A DNA stretch of 51,677 nucleotides from Ferruginibacter sp. (lineage in GTDB: Bacteria; Bacteroidota; Bacteroidia; Chitinophagales; Chitinophagaceae), in contig JACMLJ010000096.1 in NCBI GenBank assembly GCA_014379625.1, positions 1 to 51,677 on the forward strand. The letters run 5' to 3'. The notes beneath the pieces are model-generated. The model was given only the letters and a program-made list of their open reading frames with translations, ran no database searches and was not told where the DNA came from. The stretch's first letter is position 1. Each line of letters opens with the position of its first letter. A program made the translations under genes and the position numbers. Shown here piece after piece: positions 25,642 to 35,337 of this stretch.

Positions 25642-25979
25642 ATGGATAAAGTTAGTAGTTATGTATGGTTTTTTGATGCCGGATCTATGATATCCGGCAG
25701 CGACACCTGTTTGCCTTTTAAAATAATAAAAAAGCGATCAAACCTATTGCTGCGGTTTTTCAAACCGGGTTATTCAAATCCCAAATAAATAGTATAGCAG
25801 GTTGAAGAAAATCAGGAGTCAGGCTTTCATTCATCAGCAATTTCCTGCATTCATCACCTATTTATGCGGGCCTGGCTCCCATTCATCGTACAAAAACTGC
25901 ATTTCATCCAATTTGATAATTTTTGCGACATTTTTTTTTAGTGCTTTGTGTCCTGTTAAAACAACAAAAGATAATTATA
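25642..25979. other. Divergent intergenic region with inverted and direct repeats
   Basis: 338 bases without a gene. It holds an inverted repeat GGAGTCAGGC (25815-25824) / GCCTGGCTCC (25870-25879) and three copies of CATTCATC (25828, 25848, 25880), which could be regulator sites for either flanking envelope gene. A near-consensus -7 box, TAATTTTTG, lies around 25917, upstream of the rightward gene. Confidence 0.45.
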
Positions 25980-28409
25980 ATGAAAAATTTTACAATCTTA
26001 GCTACCGCAAAATTACTGCTACTCACCACCGGGGCAATGGCGCAGGAAACGCGCGGGGTAACCGGTAGTGTAACTGATCTGAACAATAATGCACTTGCCG
26101 CAGCAACCATATCCTTACTGCAGGCCAAAGATAGCAGCCTCGTAAAAGCAGCGGTCAGTGATGCAAAAGGAAAATTTGAAATTGCCGTTCCCACAAAGGG
26201 TAATTATTTATTAAATTATTCTTCAGCAGGTTTTGAAAATAAGTACTCACCTGTTTTTTCGGTAAGTGATGAAGAAATGATTACAGCAAAGGCTGTGTCC
26301 CTTTCACCGCTCGTGTCAAAATTGGCGGGTGTAACCGTTACTTCTAAAAAACCAATGATTGAGGTGAAGGCAGATAAAACGGTTTTTAATGTAGAGGCAA
26401 GCATCAATGCCACCGGCAGCAATGCATTGGAATTGTTGCAAAAAAGCCCGGGCATACAGGTTGATAATAATGATAACATCAGCATGAAAGGTAAAACCGG
26501 TGTGCGGGTTTACATCGATGGAAGGATGATGCAGTTAGATACAAAGGACCTGGCCGCTTATCTTAAGAGTATCAACAGCAATGATATTGAAGCAATTGAA
26601 ATGATCAGTAACCCCAGTGCGAAATATGATGCAAGTGGCAATGCGGGTATTGTGAATATCCGCCTGAAGAAAAATAAAAAATTTGGAACCAATGGAAGTG
26701 TGAACCTCGGTTTGGTGCAGGGGGTTACACCAAAAGGAAATGGATCGGTTAACCTGAATTACCGGGACAAAAAAATAAATATATTCAGCAACCTGAGCGC
26801 CAATATCGGGGACTACCAAAATGTTTTAAACCTGTATCGTGTTCAAAAAGACACACTATACGATCAGAAAAGTACGAATACCAGTAAAAATAAAAGCTTT
26901 AATATTAAAGCGGGCGCTGATTATTTCATTAACAGTAAAAGTACTGTTGGTATAATGGCTACCACCAATTATGGTGAAAACGAATGGACAAGTAGCAGCG
27001 CCACCCCCATCTATTATCAGCCTGCCGGCAAGTTTATCAAAAATCTGCAGGCATTTAACACGGTAACCGGCAACCGTACCAACGCCAATTTTAATATCAA
27101 CTACCGGTATGCCGATACCAGTGGCCGTGAAATTAATTTTGATGGCGATTATGGATTGTTTCGTGGAACCGGACGCAGTTACCAGCCCAATAATTATTAT
27201 GGCGACAATAACAATTTATTATACAGCATTATCAACCGCAACTATACGCCCACCGATATAGATATTTACACTGCCAAAATAGACGCAGAGCAAAAATTAG
27301 GGAAGGGTAAATTAGGGTATGGCGTTAAAACATCTTTTGTAACCACTAAAAATACCTTCGATTTTTTTAATGATAATACAAGTGGGGTGCCTGTTAAAAT
27401 TCTCGAAAGAAGCAATGGATTTACTTATAAGGAAAATGTAAATGCTGCTTATGCAAATTACCAGCAGCAACTCAATCCAAAATGGAGCCTGCAGGCGGGT
27501 ATAAGAGCAGAACAAACAAACAGCGAAGGCATACTAACAAGGGCCGACGGAACTGTACAGGCTGATAACAGGGTGAAGAAGAATTACCTGGATTTTTTTC
27601 CAAGCGCAGCCCTTACCTGGAATGTAAATAAAAAGAATTCATTGAACTTAACTTTTAGCAGGAGGATTGACCGGCCCACTTACCAGGACCTTAATCCATT
27701 TGAAAATAAACTGGATGAGTTAACGTATGAAAAAGGCAATGCATTTCTTCGTCCGCAGTACACCAATAATGTTGAACTGACCCATACATTTATGGGATTT
27801 ATCAACACCACAGCAGGATATAGTTATGTAAAAGATTATGCCACACAGGTAACGGACACCATCGGTAATGCCACTTTTATCCAGCAAAAAAACCTGGCTA
27901 CACAGCAAATACTTAGTTTCAGTATGGGTGCGCCATTAGCCATCAGGAAATGGTGGAACGGCTATGCAAATATCTGGTATAACTACCAGCTATTTGAAGG
28001 GGCAATCGGAGGCAAGGAATTAAGCATTAATATTCCATCGTATGGCGCCTACATGCAACACAGCTTTACATTACCTAAAAATTATACCGCAGAACTAAGC
28101 GGCTACTTTAATGGCCCAAGTGTTTGGGGCGCTACCTGGAAAACCAAATCACAGGGAGGTGTGGATATTGGTTTGCAAAAAGCCATCCTGCAAAAGAAAG
28201 CGACCATCAAAATATCCGCTACAGATATTTTCAGGACCAATCCATGGACAGCTACTTCTGATTTTGGTGGCACTTACATTAAAGGGAATGGTTCGTGGGA
28301 AAGCCGCAGCTTCCGGGCCAGTTTTAACTGGCGGTTTGGCAGCAACCAGATTAAAAATTCAAGGGATAGAAAAACAGGTTTGGAAAGCGAAGCGAAAAGA
28401 ATTAAATAA
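25980..28409 (+). CDS. TonB-receptor-like outer-membrane beta-barrel protein
   Basis: 809 residues with a signal peptide (MKNFTILATAKLLLLTTGAMAQ). I start it at ATG 25980; an upstream TTG at 25923 lies in the promoter region. A carboxypeptidase-regulatory-like beta-sandwich (about 25-105: GVTGSVTDLNNNALAAATISLL) is followed by a plug-like region with LQKSPGIQVDNNDNISMKGK and VRVYIDGRMMQ, then ISNPSAKYDASGNAGIVNIRLKK, all typical of the outer-membrane beta-barrel family (OMP_b-brl_3) related to TonB-dependent receptors. The remaining 600 residues are barrel strands ending in FRASFNWRFG. No SusD partner is adjacent, so a starch-type uptake system is not indicated; the ligand is unknown. Confidence 0.87.
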   Translation: MKNFTILATAKLLLLTTGAMAQETRGVTGSVTDLNNNALAAATISLLQAKDSSLVKAAVSDAKGKFEIAVPTKGNYLLNYSSAGFENKYSPVFSVSDEEMITAKAVSLSPLVSKLAGVTVTSKKPMIEVKADKTVFNVEASINATGSNALELLQKSPGIQVDNNDNISMKGKTGVRVYIDGRMMQLDTKDLAAYLKSINSNDIEAIEMISNPSAKYDASGNAGIVNIRLKKNKKFGTNGSVNLGLVQGVTPKGNGSVNLNYRDKKINIFSNLSANIGDYQNVLNLYRVQKDTLYDQKSTNTSKNKSFNIKAGADYFINSKSTVGIMATTNYGENEWTSSSATPIYYQPAGKFIKNLQAFNTVTGNRTNANFNINYRYADTSGREINFDGDYGLFRGTGRSYQPNNYYGDNNNLLYSIINRNYTPTDIDIYTAKIDAEQKLGKGKLGYGVKTSFVTTKNTFDFFNDNTSGVPVKILERSNGFTYKENVNAAYANYQQQLNPKWSLQAGIRAEQTNSEGILTRADGTVQADNRVKKNYLDFFPSAALTWNVNKKNSLNLTFSRRIDRPTYQDLNPFENKLDELTYEKGNAFLRPQYTNNVELTHTFMGFINTTAGYSYVKDYATQVTDTIGNATFIQQKNLATQQILSFSMGAPLAIRKWWNGYANIWYNYQLFEGAIGGKELSINIPSYGAYMQHSFTLPKNYTAELSGYFNGPSVWGATWKTKSQGGVDIGLQKAILQKKATIKISATDIFRTNPWTATSDFGGTYIKGNGSWESRSFRASFNWRFGSNQIKNSRDRKTGLESEAKRIK

Positions 28410-28437
28410 AATTGAAGGAACGAGGTATCTATTGATA

Positions 28438-28474
28438 AAAATATCCCCCGCAAGCACCGGGGGATATTTTATTT
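28438..28474 (+). terminator. Terminator of the receptor-like gene
   Basis: Perfect 12-bp stem AAAATATCCCCC / GGGGGATATTTT (28438-28449, 28459-28470) followed by ATTTA. It is nearly symmetric, so it can act on both strands. Confidence 0.88.
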
Positions 28475-28564
28475 AGTGCCTGTTCATAAAAATGCTAACT
28501 ATTATCCCAAAGGGGTCAAAAAATAATACATAAGCCGCCTTCCCGCTGCTGCGGCGCCGGGACA

Positions 28565-29404
28565 TTAATTATATTCATATTCAAAATACCCTAACAGGAT
28601 ATTTTCTTTTGAAAAGCATTTTTCAATTATCCGCAAACCATCATTGTAAACGTATTTCCAGGTATAATAATCGTTGCTCACACCTTCTTCTACCGTTACC
28701 ATCTGAGTTACCTGCCCGCTGCTGTTGTATTCAAAAATAAAATCAGGTAACAGTCTTGCTTTAACCACATTAAATTTAACAATATCCGTAAGCCAGTTTT
28801 TATCATTATAGTAATAGTAATAGTGTTTGCCATTTTTACTCATATCATTTTCATCTATGACGTTACCATTTTCATCGGAAGTAAAAATTATCGTGGATGA
28901 ATCGCTATGGTTCCGGATACGGAACATCTTTGCAGGTATACCTTTCGCATCGTATACGTACTGGTGTTCTTCAACAAGGCTGGTTGAAAAATCATCATCG
29001 TGGGAATGTGAATGGGAAACAATGCTGGTAATATTCCCCTTGTCGTTATAATAATATACAGAACTGGTAACGGAAAGCGCTGAACTATCCGTGGATTGAA
29101 TCAATTGATCTTTATCGTTATAAAAAGCGGTAAGCAGCGCTTTGCCCGTTATATTGGATTTTGTGTAAGTCTCGATACGCCGGTAATCTTTACTGATCTT
29201 TTTTTCACAAAAAAAACCCGGACTTACCTCGCCGTTTCCCTCAAAACTGTGTACAAGGATATTCCGGATATTTTGTTCTTTTAAAACTTTTCTTTCTGCG
29301 ATTACCTGTTTATTACTTATAATGTCCTTATAATAATACTGGGCTTTATTGGTGGAGGTGATCACTGTAAGCAATAACAGTGTAACCAGCATTGGTTTTT
29401 TCAT
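28565..29404 (-). CDS. Secreted protein with YD/RHS-like repeats, unknown function
   Basis: 279 residues from ATG 29404 (MKKPMLVTLLLLTVIT, a signal peptide ending near KAQ); ATG 29419 would add five residues. The mature part repeats a short motif of the form YxxxGxxxxxx: YNDKGNITSI, YDAKGIPAKM, DENGNVIDEN, YNDKNWLTDI, YNSSGQVTQM, the pattern of RHS/YD repeats, but only about six copies, with no toxin domain and no RHS core. Similar small exported proteins are common in Bacteroidota and have no known role. A SHSHSHDDD stretch could bind metal. A perfect -7 element lies directly upstream. Confidence 0.65.
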   Translation of the reverse strand: MKKPMLVTLLLLTVITSTNKAQYYYKDIISNKQVIAERKVLKEQNIRNILVHSFEGNGEVSPGFFCEKKISKDYRRIETYTKSNITGKALLTAFYNDKDQLIQSTDSSALSVTSSVYYYNDKGNITSIVSHSHSHDDDFSTSLVEEHQYVYDAKGIPAKMFRIRNHSDSSTIIFTSDENGNVIDENDMSKNGKHYYYYYNDKNWLTDIVKFNVVKARLLPDFIFEYNSSGQVTQMVTVEEGVSNDYYTWKYVYNDGLRIIEKCFSKENILLGYFEYEYN

Positions 29405-29422
29405 GTATGTAGTTTTCATTGG

Positions 29423-29430
29423 CAAAAGTA
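29423..29430 (-). promoter_or_regulatory. -7 element of the YD-repeat-like gene
   Basis: On the minus strand TACTTTTG is followed after 3 bases by an ATG (29419) and after 18 bases by ATG 29404. The closeness favours the second ATG, or else a leaderless transcript. Confidence 0.5.
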
Positions 29431-29622
29431 AGACAGTACGAGGTAAGAATTAAAATGTGCAGTATTAATTTGAAAATGAGGATGAATAATTTTTCAACTT
29501 GTTGAAAACTGCATTTAAGAAAATGTTGTTTTGGATAAAAATTAAATTATTCCCGCTGGTTATTTGATGCCAAAAGTTTAGATGCCGCTTATCTTCATTA
29601 TTTTTAACAAAATTCTGTATAA

Positions 29623-30669
29623 GTGAGTCATTTAAAAGAGAGGACCGAAAAAATCTGTTTGAACTGTAATGCGCAGTTGGCGGGATCTTTTTGTCATATT
29701 TGCGGTCAGGAAAATATTGAGCCAAAAGAAACGGTGTGGCATTTGATAACCCATTTTTTTAATGATATAACCCATTTTGACGGCAAATTTTTTAGCACGG
29801 TTGGTTTATTGATCAGGCGCCCCGGGTTGTTACCGAAGGAATATATGCTGGGAAGAAGGGCAAGTTATCTTAACCCGGTGAGGATGTACATTTTTACCTC
29901 CGCGGTTTTTTTCCTGATCTTTTTTTCTATTTTTCATTTCACGGATAAAAAATTTGAGGAAGTATTGAAAATAGAGAATAAGTCACTTGATGAGATACGT
30001 TCGCTTAGCCCTGACAGCCTGAAAAATTTTACCGCTAAAATAAATAATGGCAAATCTATCCCAGCGGCAGAACTCGGAAAATATCTTGACAGTATTAAGT
30101 ATAAGGATGGTTTTAATATCACCAGTCGAAAGTACCGGTCAAAACAGGAATATGATTCGGTATTGAAAAGTGGTGTAAAGCAACACAACTGGCTGGAACG
30201 AAAACTTATTTATAAAGAAATTGAGGCCAATGAAAAATACCATAATAACAAAAGCCAGTTTTTCACTTCTTTTATGTCTGCATTCCTGCACAGTTTTCCA
30301 CAGATGTTATTTATTTCATTACCCCTCTTTGCATTATTCTTAAGATTATTGTATTGGCGGCGCAAAGAATATTATTATGTAAGCCACGGTATCTTCAGTA
30401 TCCATTTTTACATTTTTATTTTTATTGCCATGCTGGTGATTTTTGGTTTGGGCGAATTAAAAGAACTACTGCATTGGGAATGGTTAAAATTTTTGCGGGG
30501 GCTGCTGGGAATAACGATATTTTTCTACCTCTATAAGGCCATGCGTAATTTCTACCAGCAACGCAGGGCAAAAACAATTATTAAGTTTTTACTCCTGAAT
30601 TTTCTAACTTTTATCATGCTGGCCTTTTTGTTTATCGTTTTTATCCTGTTTTCTTTTATGAAAATTTAA
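29623..30669 (+). CDS. DUF3667 membrane protein with zinc ribbon
   Basis: 348 residues. The N-terminus carries a CxxC...CxxC zinc ribbon (CLNCNAQLAGSFCHICGQ, about 12-29), then the DUF3667 core: HFDGKFFSTVGLLIRRPGLLPKEYMLGRRASYLNPVRMY, and four or five transmembrane helices with a 120-residue charged segment between the first and second. The function of DUF3667 is unknown. The start is GTG at 29623, since the zinc ribbon must be included and no ATG precedes it. It ends 10 bases before mazG and is probably cotranscribed with it. Confidence 0.85.
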   Translation: MSHLKERTEKICLNCNAQLAGSFCHICGQENIEPKETVWHLITHFFNDITHFDGKFFSTVGLLIRRPGLLPKEYMLGRRASYLNPVRMYIFTSAVFFLIFFSIFHFTDKKFEEVLKIENKSLDEIRSLSPDSLKNFTAKINNGKSIPAAELGKYLDSIKYKDGFNITSRKYRSKQEYDSVLKSGVKQHNWLERKLIYKEIEANEKYHNNKSQFFTSFMSAFLHSFPQMLFISLPLFALFLRLLYWRRKEYYYVSHGIFSIHFYIFIFIAMLVIFGLGELKELLHWEWLKFLRGLLGITIFFYLYKAMRNFYQQRRAKTIIKFLLLNFLTFIMLAFLFIVFILFSFMKI

Positions 30670-30679
30670 TTTTAAAAAT

Positions 30680-31447
30680 ATGCAACAAGCAATCTCCGTC
30701 GCTTTTTTAAGGTTGGTTCAGATAATGGATGAACTAAGGGAAAAATGCCCCTGGGATAAAAAACAAACTATCCAGACCCTTCGCCAGCTTACCATTGAAG
30801 AAACCTACGAATTAACGGATGCCATTACCAACCAGGATTGGAAAGGTATCAGGGAAGAACTGGGAGATATTTTACTGCATATTGTTTTTTATGCGAAAAT
30901 AGGGGCCGAACAAAAGCAGTTCACCCTTGATGAAGTGATTAACGGCGTTTGTGAAAAGCTCATTTTCAGGCACCCGCATATTTATGGCGATGTAAAAGTA
31001 ACCGGTGAGGAAGATGTAAAAAGAAATTGGGAAAAGCTGAAAATAAAGGAGGGCAAAAAATCGGTATTGAGTGGTGTACCAAAATCTTTACCTGCCACTG
31101 TTAAAGCCATGCGCCTGCAGGAGAAAGCTAAACAGGTTGGTTTTGAGTGGGAAAATAAAGAACAGGTTTGGGATAAGGTTGAAGAAGAAAAGGAGGAACT
31201 GTTTGTGGCGATCGCATCAGGTAATAAAAATGATATGGAAGATGAATTAGGCGATGTTTTTTTCTCTTTGATAAACTTCGCAAGGTTTTTGCAGATAGAT
31301 GCTGAAAATGCACTGGAGCGTACCAATAAAAAATTTATACAACGGTTCACAAAAATGGAAGAAGCTGCCGCTCAAACCGGAAAAGCACTGGATAATATGA
31401 GTTTAGACGAAATGGATGCATTGTGGAATATAGTAAAGCGCTCATAA
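30680..31447 (+). CDS. mazG: Nucleoside triphosphate pyrophosphohydrolase MazG
   Basis: Hydrolyses (d)NTPs to the monophosphate and pyrophosphate, a house-cleaning and stress-modulating role. 255 residues with two MazG modules. The first has LREKCPWDKKQTIQTLR, then EETYELTDAI and EELGDILLHIVF; the second has EEEKEELFVAI and EDELGDVFFSLINFARF. The repeated ExxE...D/ExxD pattern supplies the magnesium ligands. The length is typical of the full two-domain MazG. Confidence 0.93.
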   Translation: MQQAISVAFLRLVQIMDELREKCPWDKKQTIQTLRQLTIEETYELTDAITNQDWKGIREELGDILLHIVFYAKIGAEQKQFTLDEVINGVCEKLIFRHPHIYGDVKVTGEEDVKRNWEKLKIKEGKKSVLSGVPKSLPATVKAMRLQEKAKQVGFEWENKEQVWDKVEEEKEELFVAIASGNKNDMEDELGDVFFSLINFARFLQIDAENALERTNKKFIQRFTKMEEAAAQTGKALDNMSLDEMDALWNIVKRS

Positions 31448-31553
31448 GAGCGGGTAATATTATTAACTGATTGATAAATTTATAAATGGCCGCCAGGATA
31501 ACCTTCGGGGCTTGCGCTTAGAAAGGGTGAAAGGTTGCTGATTGAAACACTGG

Positions 31554-31588
31554 CCTTCACCATTGACCATTCACTATTCACCTTTTAG
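31554..31588. repeat. Degenerate heptamer tandem array
   Basis: Five consecutive heptamers CCTTCAC CATTGAC CATTCAC TATTCAC CTTTTAG. It is the reverse-strand version of the array at 43087-43142 and abuts a -7-like box (31586-31593). Confidence 0.7.
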
Positions 31589-31593
31589 CTTTG
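31586..31593 (+). promoter_or_regulatory. -7-like element overlapping the apparent TTG start of the NtrY-like kinase gene
   Basis: TAGCTTTG matches TAnnTTTG but includes the first two bases and G of the only plausible start (TTG at 31591). If it is a real promoter, the true start must lie further in. Confidence 0.35.
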
Positions 31594-34500
31594 CAAAAAA
31601 AACATTCTTTTAAACATTTTTTATTAAAGAACAGTTACCTGCTGATAACTGCTGCCTGGCTGGTTACTATTTCTTTTATCATCGACAATTACCTGAGCGG
31701 TAATGCATCACCAAAATCTGTAGCTAAAAAAATAAGCGCCTTTATCGCAAAGCAGGAAAATGATTTTGATGCCATCGCTGCCGACACTTTTCTTTTAAGC
31801 CATCTTGCCAAAAACACGTATAACGAGAAGACACTGCAACAGCTCACCGGCAAAAAATATTTTTTATTTGTATACGCGAAAAACGGGCTGGATAATTTTA
31901 ACCTGCTTTTTTGGAATACGCAGGTAGTTGAACCATTGGGTTCCGTTTCAGTAATGGTGGGTAAAACCGGTTTTATACAATTAGCCAACGGGTATTATGT
32001 GTGGCGGAAAAGCACATTCAACGACCTTGTAGTGGTGGCATTGATCCCCGTAAAATGGAATTATACCATTACGAATGATTACCTGAAAAATTCTTTTACT
32101 ACCGGAGAAAATATTGAAAATACCTACTCAATAACGAGCGAAGAAAGGGGCAGTGCAATCAAATCCAAAGAAGGTAATTTTCTTTTTTCGCTGGAGTTAA
32201 AATCGGTTAATATAGTTGCCCATCATAACCTGGTGGCTTCTGTTTTGCGAATGATCGCTGCATTTTTCGTATTGATCTTTATACATTTTATCGCGACCTG
32301 GTTTGTGCATAAAAATTTTTATAAAGGCGCAACCTTCCTGGCGCTTGCAGTTACGGCCTTAAGAGTGGCCAGCTATTATTTTCCTATTCCTGTAAATTTC
32401 CGGCAGTTTGAATTATTCGATCCCGCTGTATACGGTTCAAATATAATATTACGCTCCCTGGGCGATTTGCTGGTAAATGCCATGTTGTTTTTGTGGATGG
32501 TGCTTTTTATACGTTTTTATATACAGGAAAAGAAGGTAATAATAACTGTGAAACAACCCGCCGTTAAATGGCTGATTGTGGTAACGGGGTTAGGCCTCTT
32601 AATATGGTGTACTTTTCTTTGCGGGCACATATTCAGGTCGATGGTAGCGGATTCTAAAATCTCTTTTGATGTAATTAATTTCTATACGCTAACCGTGTAC
32701 AGTGTAATGGGTTTTGTAGTTTTTGGATGTATAGCTATAGGCTACTTTTTTATATCCCAGATAATTATTTACCTGCTGCAACCGCTGCTGCCGGAGAATA
32801 TTATGGTGCTTGTACTAGTGGTAACCATTACGGGGCTTGCTGTATTAAGCTTCAGGGTAAATGCACCTGATGCTATATTTGAATTGTACCTGCTGATATG
32901 GTTATTGGTGTATCTTTTATTACTGAACAATAAACATCTTTTTTTACTGGCATCAGAAATCATTTCGTCCCGGCTGATCTTTTGGTTGTTTTTTTTCTCC
33001 CTGTCTATTGCATTTATCATTCTTGTTGAAAATAACAATAAGGAAATTGATCAGCGAAAACACTATGCAGAAAATCTTGCCACCAAGGCGGACCCGTCCA
33101 GCGAAAGGTTAATGAATACGGTATTAACTGATTTCAGAAGTGAGGCCCTCGCCCCGTTATTTGATAATTTTAAAAAAGATGCTTCCAATAAACTATTAAA
33201 AGACAGTTTGCTGAATTACAATTTTACGGGTTATTTAAACAAATACGATACGCGTATCTTTACTTTTGATTCGGACGAAAACCCCCTCTTCAACGAAGAC
33301 TCCTCCACTTTCAACACACTGACCACTATCCTTAATACCCAGGGCAAGCCTACAGCAATAGCGGATCTTTACTTTTACGATGTTTCTTACGACCGCTTTA
33401 ATTATATCAGTAAAAAGGATATTTCAGATTCTGCAGGTAAACTGTTAGGATATGTTTTTATTTTGGCGAGTCCGAAAAGGTATAAAACCGATGCTTTGTA
33501 CCCTGAATTATTTTTAAAAGGATATGAAAAATCCATCGAAAACTCGCCGGTGTATTCTTATGCCGTTTACAACAAGCTGAAATTAGTCAGCAATCACAAT
33601 GACTATGCTTTTCCGCTTTTATTAACACCGGCCCAGGTTCCAAAAACAGATTTTAAGTCGGTTGGAAAAAACGGGTACTATGAGCTTTGGTACAAAGCAG
33701 GGGCTGATAAGGTAGTGATCATTTCCAAGAAGGATAATTTTTTTATTGAAGCCATTACGTTATTTTCTTACCTGTTTTGCGCTTTCTTATTTGTTACTTC
33801 TATATTTTGGGCGCTCAACGCGGTCATACGTTCCCGCTTAAGGTGGCGTGAATTGCGCAGGTATTGGCAGATGAGTATCCGTAACCAGGTGCATAGTACT
33901 ATTATTTTCATAAGCCTCACTTCTTTTATAATTGTGGGGGTTGCCACTATTTTATTTTTTATTGACCGGTACAATAATAATAACCGTGAAAAATTAAGCC
34001 GTACCATCCGGGTTATGCAAAATGAAGTGCGTAACTCATTAGCTGAGCTGATCGTTTTTGATGATGTGATAAAAGTGTATGATGACGGTTACCGGGAAAA
34101 ATTAGATAAAACCATTGCGAAAATATCGGAGGTACACGCGGTAGACATTAACCTGTACGACCTGGATGGTACGCTGAAGGCATCCTCGCTGCCCCTGCCG
34201 TATAACAAGGGCATTGTAAGTAGTAAGATGGATCCTGTTGCCTATTACCATTTGAACCAGTTGAAGCAAATCCAGTTTTTCAAGGAAGAGACCATTGGTA
34301 CCTTACACTTCCTTAGCAACTATGTGCCGGTGATAGATGAAGCGGGAAGAGAATACGCCTACCTGAATATTCCTTATTTTACTTCTCAAACAAAACTGCG
34401 CCAGGAGATATCCAACTTCCTCGTAGCTATTATCAACCTGAATGCTTTCATTTTTTTAATCGCCGGCATCGTTGCGTTCTTTATAACCAATCGAATTACC

Positions 34501-35337
34501 CGGTCTTTTTCTTTTATCAGTAATAAAATGAAGGCGGTAAACCTCGATCAAATGAACGAGGCGATCATCTGGAACAGGCGTGATGAAATAGGCGAGCTGG
34601 TAAAAGAATACAATAAGATGGTGGCTAAATTGGATAATAGCGCCGCTGCATTGGCAAAAAGCGAAAGGGAGGGAGCATGGCGCGAGATGGCGCGACAGGT
34701 AGCGCATGAAATCAAAAACCCACTCACACCCATGAAATTGAGTTTGCAATACCTTCAAAGGGCCATTGATAATAATACCGGTAATGTATATGACTTAACG
34801 AAAAGCGTTGCCCGAACATTGGTGGAGCAAATAGATCACCTGAGCCAGATTGCGGGGGAGTTCTCACAGTTTGCAAATATTGGCAATCCCAGGAATGAAG
34901 TATTTGATCTGAATGAATCTTTAAAATTGCTGACGCAGTTACACTCAATAGAAGATAACCTGGAGCTTACCTGGAAGCCGTCGAACGGGGCGGTAATGGT
35001 TGATGCGGACCGAACCCATATCAACCGCCTGTTTACCAACCTGATTCAAAATGCCTTACAGGCTATACCGGATGGCACGAAGGCAGATATCGTGATGGAA
35101 GAAATATTATCGGAAAAAACAGTACTGATAACCGTTAAGGATAATGGTTCAGGCATACCGGAGGAAATCCGTTCCAAAATATTCATACCCAATTTCACTA
35201 CCAAATCTTCGGGTACGGGCTTAGGCCTGGCCATGTGCAAAGGTATAGTAGAGGAAAGTAAAGGCAATATCTGGTTTAAAACCGCTATGGGAATGGGCAC
35301 TACTTTTTTTGTTGAATTGCCGGTGGTGCCCGGTTAG
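31591..35337 (+). CDS. Large NtrY-like membrane sensor histidine kinase
   Basis: 1248 residues if read from TTG 31591; no ATG exists before about residue 120, so the exact start is uncertain. The N-terminal half has one helix, an extracytoplasmic sensor-like stretch (about 32-210), then a block of about eight helices to 450. A second extracytoplasmic domain and two further helices follow, then a HAMP linker (about 964-1017). The kinase core has H1039 in ARQVAHEIKNPLTPMKLSL, of the NtrB/NtrY type, N box LFTNLIQNALQAI, G1 VKDNGSGIP and G2 SSGTGLGLAMCKGIVEE. The NtrY-type H box suggests control of a sigma-54 activator; none is nearby. It ends tail-to-tail with polX, overlapping by 4 bases. Confidence 0.87.
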   Translation: MQKKHSFKHFLLKNSYLLITAAWLVTISFIIDNYLSGNASPKSVAKKISAFIAKQENDFDAIAADTFLLSHLAKNTYNEKTLQQLTGKKYFLFVYAKNGLDNFNLLFWNTQVVEPLGSVSVMVGKTGFIQLANGYYVWRKSTFNDLVVVALIPVKWNYTITNDYLKNSFTTGENIENTYSITSEERGSAIKSKEGNFLFSLELKSVNIVAHHNLVASVLRMIAAFFVLIFIHFIATWFVHKNFYKGATFLALAVTALRVASYYFPIPVNFRQFELFDPAVYGSNIILRSLGDLLVNAMLFLWMVLFIRFYIQEKKVIITVKQPAVKWLIVVTGLGLLIWCTFLCGHIFRSMVADSKISFDVINFYTLTVYSVMGFVVFGCIAIGYFFISQIIIYLLQPLLPENIMVLVLVVTITGLAVLSFRVNAPDAIFELYLLIWLLVYLLLLNNKHLFLLASEIISSRLIFWLFFFSLSIAFIILVENNNKEIDQRKHYAENLATKADPSSERLMNTVLTDFRSEALAPLFDNFKKDASNKLLKDSLLNYNFTGYLNKYDTRIFTFDSDENPLFNEDSSTFNTLTTILNTQGKPTAIADLYFYDVSYDRFNYISKKDISDSAGKLLGYVFILASPKRYKTDALYPELFLKGYEKSIENSPVYSYAVYNKLKLVSNHNDYAFPLLLTPAQVPKTDFKSVGKNGYYELWYKAGADKVVIISKKDNFFIEAITLFSYLFCAFLFVTSIFWALNAVIRSRLRWRELRRYWQMSIRNQVHSTIIFISLTSFIIVGVATILFFIDRYNNNNREKLSRTIRVMQNEVRNSLAELIVFDDVIKVYDDGYREKLDKTIAKISEVHAVDINLYDLDGTLKASSLPLPYNKGIVSSKMDPVAYYHLNQLKQIQFFKEETIGTLHFLSNYVPVIDEAGREYAYLNIPYFTSQTKLRQEISNFLVAIINLNAFIFLIAGIVAFFITNRITRSFSFISNKMKAVNLDQMNEAIIWNRRDEIGELVKEYNKMVAKLDNSAAALAKSEREGAWREMARQVAHEIKNPLTPMKLSLQYLQRAIDNNTGNVYDLTKSVARTLVEQIDHLSQIAGEFSQFANIGNPRNEVFDLNESLKLLTQLHSIEDNLELTWKPSNGAVMVDADRTHINRLFTNLIQNALQAIPDGTKADIVMEEILSEKTVLITVKDNGSGIPEEIRSKIFIPNFTTKSSGTGLGLAMCKGIVEESKGNIWFKTAMGMGTTFFVELPVVPG

